NCBI GenBank assembly: GCA_009726095.1
Contig: WLMZ01000004.1
Coordinates: forward strand, 1-64,000
DNA length: 64,000 nucleotides
Direction: 5' to 3'
Source: Actinomycetota bacterium
GTDB taxonomy: Bacteria; Actinomycetota; Acidimicrobiia; Acidimicrobiales; Ilumatobacteraceae
The notes beneath the pieces were generated by a model, which ran no database searches, was not told the origin of the DNA, and saw only the letters and a list, made by a program, of their open reading frames with translations. Every line of letters begins with the position of its first letter. Positions within the stretch are counted from its first letter, which is position 1. This document shows positions 61,035-64,000 of the stretch, one piece after another. The position numbers were made by a program, and so were the translations under genes.

Positions 61035-62236
61035 CGCGCCACGAACCCGAGCTGGAAGCTGCGCACTGCACGAGCGAAGATGTTCGATTCGACATCGGGC
61101 TCGGTGATTGGTCGCAGCTGCGTGATCCGTGCCGACAACTGGGTGAACAGCGACTGCAGGGTGGCGCGCGCCAGGTTGTTACCCAGGCACAGGTGGGTGC
61201 CGAACCCGAAGGCAATCTGCGGGTTCGGGTTGCGGCGAATGTCGAAGGTGTAGGGGTCGTCGAATACGCCCTCGTCACGATTGGCCGATGGGTACAGCAA
61301 CACAATGCGGTCACCCCGGGCGATCTGCGTGCCGTTGATCTCGGCATCGGCGCCTGCCCTGCGGAACATGTTGTTGAGCGGGGTCACCCAGCGCAACACC
61401 TCCTCCACGGCCAACGGGACCAACGACGGATCGGCGGCCATCGCCTCCCACTGGTCGGGGTGATTGCAGAACTCGCGCACGCCGTGGCTGATGGCCGTGC
61501 GGGTGGTCTCGGCGCCCCCGGAGATGAACAGGCCAACCTCGTGCACGATGGCGGCCGGCGACAGCGGGCGCCCGTCGACCTGGCTGTGCAACCAGATCGA
61601 GATCAAGTCGTCGGCCGGGCAGCCGACCTTGTCCTTGGCAATCTCGCCGAGGGCCCCGACGAACTCCATATTGGCGTCGACGAACTCGGTGAAGATGTGG
61701 CCGTCACGCTCGCGCATGTCGATGCGCATCAGCCGTTCGCTCCAGCTCTTCAGCTCGCGCCACATCGATTCCGGATAGCCCAGGAGCCGACAGGTGAGCC
61801 GCGCCGGCAGCTGGCCGGAGATCGCATCGACCAGGTCGCATTCACCATCGGCGATGACGTTGTCGATCAACTCAGCCACCAACACATCGATCTCGACCCG
61901 ACGATCGGCCACTGCGGAGCGCGTGAATTTGTGCTGCACGAGCATGCGCTGTTGGCGGTGCGCTGGGTCGTCCTGGGCGATCATGTTGATCTCATCGGGG
62001 TTCCAGATGGCGCGGTAGCCCTGGCCGCTGAGGAACACGCTGCTGCGCCGTTCCACCTCCATCAGGTCGGCGTGACGGCTGATGCCCCACAACCCGTTGC
62101 GGTGGTCGCGGTAGACGGGCTCGTTGGCGCGCATCCACGCCCACGCGTCGTGTGGGTTGGTGCAGTAGAAGTCGGGGTCGAGTAGGTCGACGACCAAACG
62201 ATCCCCGCCGACAACGGACTGGCTCACTGTGCTCAT
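61031..62236 (-). CDS. Cytochrome P450, CYP125/142-like group
   Basis: 401 residues. I-helix GGAETTRTAI, K-helix E-x2-R in VEEVLRWVTP, and the heme loop FGFGTHLCLGNN with Cys350 are complete. The loop FGFGTHLCLGNNLAR resembles P450s that oxidise steroid side chains, but that is not proof. It overlaps the LLM gene below and the oxidoreductase gene above by 4 bp each. It is a likely paralogue of the P450 at 12784. Confidence 0.93.
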   Translation of the reverse strand: MSTVSQSVVGGDRLVVDLLDPDFYCTNPHDAWAWMRANEPVYRDHRNGLWGISRHADLMEVERRSSVFLSGQGYRAIWNPDEINMIAQDDPAHRQQRMLVQHKFTRSAVADRRVEIDVLVAELIDNVIADGECDLVDAISGQLPARLTCRLLGYPESMWRELKSWSERLMRIDMRERDGHIFTEFVDANMEFVGALGEIAKDKVGCPADDLISIWLHSQVDGRPLSPAAIVHEVGLFISGGAETTRTAISHGVREFCNHPDQWEAMAADPSLVPLAVEEVLRWVTPLNNMFRRAGADAEINGTQIARGDRIVLLYPSANRDEGVFDDPYTFDIRRNPNPQIAFGFGTHLCLGNNLARATLQSLFTQLSARITQLRPITEPDVESNIFARAVRSFQLGFVAR

Positions 62237-64000
62237 ACTCGCGACCCTGCCACGTTCGCCGAGTTGCTCGCCACGCGGCGCAGCTCCGCAAGGCGGGCAC
62301 GGTACGTGTCGACGTTGGCAAGCTTGATCGACTCATAGCCGCGAACGAGGTCCGGCAACCCGGCTGCGGCAAGCACGACATCGAGATCGGCGCCATCTCG
62401 AAGCAGAGCGGTGATCGCGTCGGTGTACTCGGCCGGCAGCGCCCGCTCGATACGGCGCAGATGCGTCCAGCCCGGCAGGTCGAACGGCGTGCCACGCAGC
62501 CGTCGGCCGGCACGCAGGCCCACGAGCAATGGCGTGGCCCAACGACCAAGGCTGATCTTGTGGTGCACGCCGAGCGATCGCAACAACGGCGGATGCAGCC
62601 GCCAGTGCACTCGGGCGCCCACGCCGCCGACGGCCTCGGCGGCAGCCCGGGCTTCGGGGGCAAGCAGCAGTCGGGCGACCTCGTATTCGTCCTTGTACGC
62701 CATCAGCTTGTGCAGGTTCAGAGCAAAGGCCTCGACCACGTCGGGGTCGGCCCCTGCGGCGCGTACCTGCTCGATTCGGGCGAGGTAACACTGCGAGTAC
62801 CGGCGGGACTGGTAGCCGATGAGATCCGCAGCGCGCATGACAATGGGATCGGTGTCGGCAAAGACCACGGTGGCATCGGCGGAGATGCCCGCAGCCATGG
62901 CAACCTCTGCAGGGGCGAGCACCCATTGGCGGCCCCACGCAAAGGCAGCCAGGTTGCGGTCCACGGCGACACCGTTCAGCTCGATGCTCCGCTGCAAGCT
63001 GGCGCTGGTCACCGGCAGGACACCGCTCTGATGAGCAACGCCAAGCAAGAAGACGTTGGCCGTCATCGTGTCCCCGAACAATCCGGACACCAGCTCGGTC
63101 ACCGGGACATACCGGTTCTCCGTCGCTCGGCTGCACACATTGAGTCTGCGTTCCAGGTCGCCGCGCTCGGGATACGGCATCGACGGGTTGAGCACCATGT
63201 TGCCCGTTGGCGTGGGCGATACCGATCCGATGACGACCGTCCGCTCGAGTGACGCTCCGCGCAGTTGCGATTCGGACGCCGCACCCAACAGATCAAAGGC
63301 GAGCATCACGTCCACCCCACCCGCAACTGCTTTGTTGGAACCGATCAGGTCGTGGCGGCTGAGGCACAAATCGCTCACCACCGGGCCGGCCTTTTGCGAC
63401 AACCCGGTCTGGTCGAGGCCACGAACCCGGAAGCCATCGAGCATTGCCGCCGTACCAAGGATCTGGCTCACCGTGACCACTCCGGTACCGCCAATACCGG
63501 GCATACGAATGGTGAACACCTCATCAGGCACCGCAATGGCTGCGTCGGCGAGAACGGTCGGAGCTGCTGGGAAGCTGCGCTTCGCCTTCGCCTTCGCCTT
63601 CGCCTTCGCCTTCGCCGCGCGCCGGGCGGGCGTGACGGTGGCGAAGCTGGGGCAATCACCCTGCAGGCAGGACAGGTCGAGGTTGCACGAGCTCTGGTCG
63701 ATGCGCGTCTTCCGTCCGAACGGCGTCTCGACCGGCTGCACCGACAGGCAGTTGCTCTGCTGCCCGCAGTCGCCGCAGCCCTCGCACACGCGCTCGTTGA
63801 TGAGCACCCTCGCGGTGGGCGTGGGGAGGCGGTCTCGCTTGCGCAGCCGACGCTTCTCGGCGGCACAGACCTGATCGTGCAGCAGCACGGTCACGCCGGG
63901 CACGGCTGCCAAGAGCTGTTGGGCCTCGACCATGCGGGTGCGGTCCCACACCTCGACCTGAGCGGGCAGGCTCACCGATGCATACTTGCTGACATCGTCG
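62233..64000 (-). CDS. Indolepyruvate:ferredoxin oxidoreductase-type 2-oxoacid oxidoreductase, N-terminal part outside window
   Basis: The frame stays open to the right edge (the GTG at 63975 in the track is internal; DDVSKYAS continues before it), so only the last ~588 codons are present of a fused enzyme usually about 1150 residues long. A 4Fe-4S segment (NERVCEGCGDCGQQSNCLSV, with more cysteines in SSCNLDLSCLQGDCPSF) precedes a gamma-type pyruvate/ketoisovalerate domain (RMPGIGGTGVVTVSQILG). The enzyme converts aryl- or branched-chain 2-oxoacids to acyl-CoA with reduced ferredoxin. The linker between the two domains is a (Lys-Ala)6 run. The stop overlaps the P450 start. Confidence 0.87.
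   Translation of the reverse strand, partial: DDVSKYASVSLPAQVEVWDRTRMVEAQQLLAAVPGVTVLLHDQVCAAEKRRLRKRDRLPTPTARVLINERVCEGCGDCGQQSNCLSVQPVETPFGRKTRIDQSSCNLDLSCLQGDCPSFATVTPARRAAKAKAKAKAKAKRSFPAAPTVLADAAIAVPDEVFTIRMPGIGGTGVVTVSQILGTAAMLDGFRVRGLDQTGLSQKAGPVVSDLCLSRHDLIGSNKAVAGGVDVMLAFDLLGAASESQLRGASLERTVVIGSVSPTPTGNMVLNPSMPYPERGDLERRLNVCSRATENRYVPVTELVSGLFGDTMTANVFLLGVAHQSGVLPVTSASLQRSIELNGVAVDRNLAAFAWGRQWVLAPAEVAMAAGISADATVVFADTDPIVMRAADLIGYQSRRYSQCYLARIEQVRAAGADPDVVEAFALNLHKLMAYKDEYEVARLLLAPEARAAAEAVGGVGARVHWRLHPPLLRSLGVHHKISLGRWATPLLVGLRAGRRLRGTPFDLPGWTHLRRIERALPAEYTDAITALLRDGADLDVVLAAAGLPDLVRGYESIKLANVDTYRARLAELRRVASNSANVAGSRV
63580..63615. repeat. Hexanucleotide tandem repeat (CTTCGC x6) in the oxidoreductase linker
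   Basis: Six perfect units on the plus strand encode the alternating Lys-Ala linker between the ferredoxin-type and gamma domains on the minus strand. It may expand or contract without frameshift. Confidence 0.85.

Overview
The window looks like a high-GC actinobacterial chromosome, most probably class Acidimicrobiia (Ilumatobacter-like); that placement is inference. The grounds are a CarD-type RNA polymerase regulator, two LLM-class (F420-type) oxidoreductases, a reductase of the mycothiol-linked DsbA-like family, the gene orders murI-rph-rdgB and rimP-nusA-ylxR-infB-rbfA-truB-ribF, frequent GTG starts, and several genes whose start codon lies 6-7 bases after a TANNNT box, the usual layout of leaderless actinobacterial mRNAs. 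I see no rRNA, tRNA, CRISPR array, prophage or intact insertion sequence. Sixty genes are called with reasonable support (two cut by the window edges), plus one ltrA remnant and two doubtful small ORFs.

Layout. 0-5.2 kb (minus): DEAD-box helicase, a Cys-rich protein, a PRC-barrel/MgtE-N protein overlapping an NRAMP-type transporter, and a CoA-transferase cut by the left edge. 5.3-18 kb (mostly plus): an MFS-SDR-VOC group, an ltrA remnant, an S1P-lyase-like enzyme, a FGGY kinase, a phosphodiester glycosidase-like protein, a P450-SDR-alcohol dehydrogenase-EamA transporter run behind a palindromic operator, and a membrane-anchored copper nitrite reductase-like protein. 18-28 kb: a coiled-coil membrane protein, an HELTH metalloprotease-like lipoprotein, then a class III aminotransferase, SDRs, two PhyH-type dioxygenases, a 3-hydroxyisobutyrate dehydrogenase-like enzyme and a glutamine synthetase-like ligase, which together suggest amine or polyamine catabolism.

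27.7-43.4 kb is the housekeeping core: carD, rdgB, rph, murI; then ribF, truB, rbfA, a DsbA-like gene, infB, ylxR, nusA and rimP, all on minus; then proS and pncB on plus. The rimP-nusA-infB leader holds a strong hairpin followed by a U-rich tract (candidate attenuator) and four 13-bp direct repeats.

43.4-64 kb is accessory metabolism: a MaoC hydratase-SDR pair, a Tat-exported amidase, a geranylgeranyl reductase-like flavoprotein, a nitronate monooxygenase, an MFS exporter, a larE-LLM-ABM-serine hydrolase operon, a GH29 fucosidase fused to a predicted beta-helix, an SOS-box-controlled DUF222/HNH gene, an enoyl-CoA hydratase, a thiolase-like protein without the usual catalytic residues, a 58-residue protein with GATA-type zinc-finger spacing, a CinA-C amidase, and an overlapping run of indolepyruvate:ferredoxin oxidoreductase, P450 and LLM oxidoreductase. 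The many P450, SDR, MaoC and crotonase-type genes suggest breakdown of lipid-, steroid- or terpenoid-like substrates.

The observations most worth follow-up are the GATA-like microprotein, the rimP-leader attenuator, the 40-bp palindromic repeat present twice (once at the edge of the broken ltrA), the SOS promoter of the HNH gene and the NRAMP/PRC-MgtE pair. I did not find a clearly new multi-gene system.
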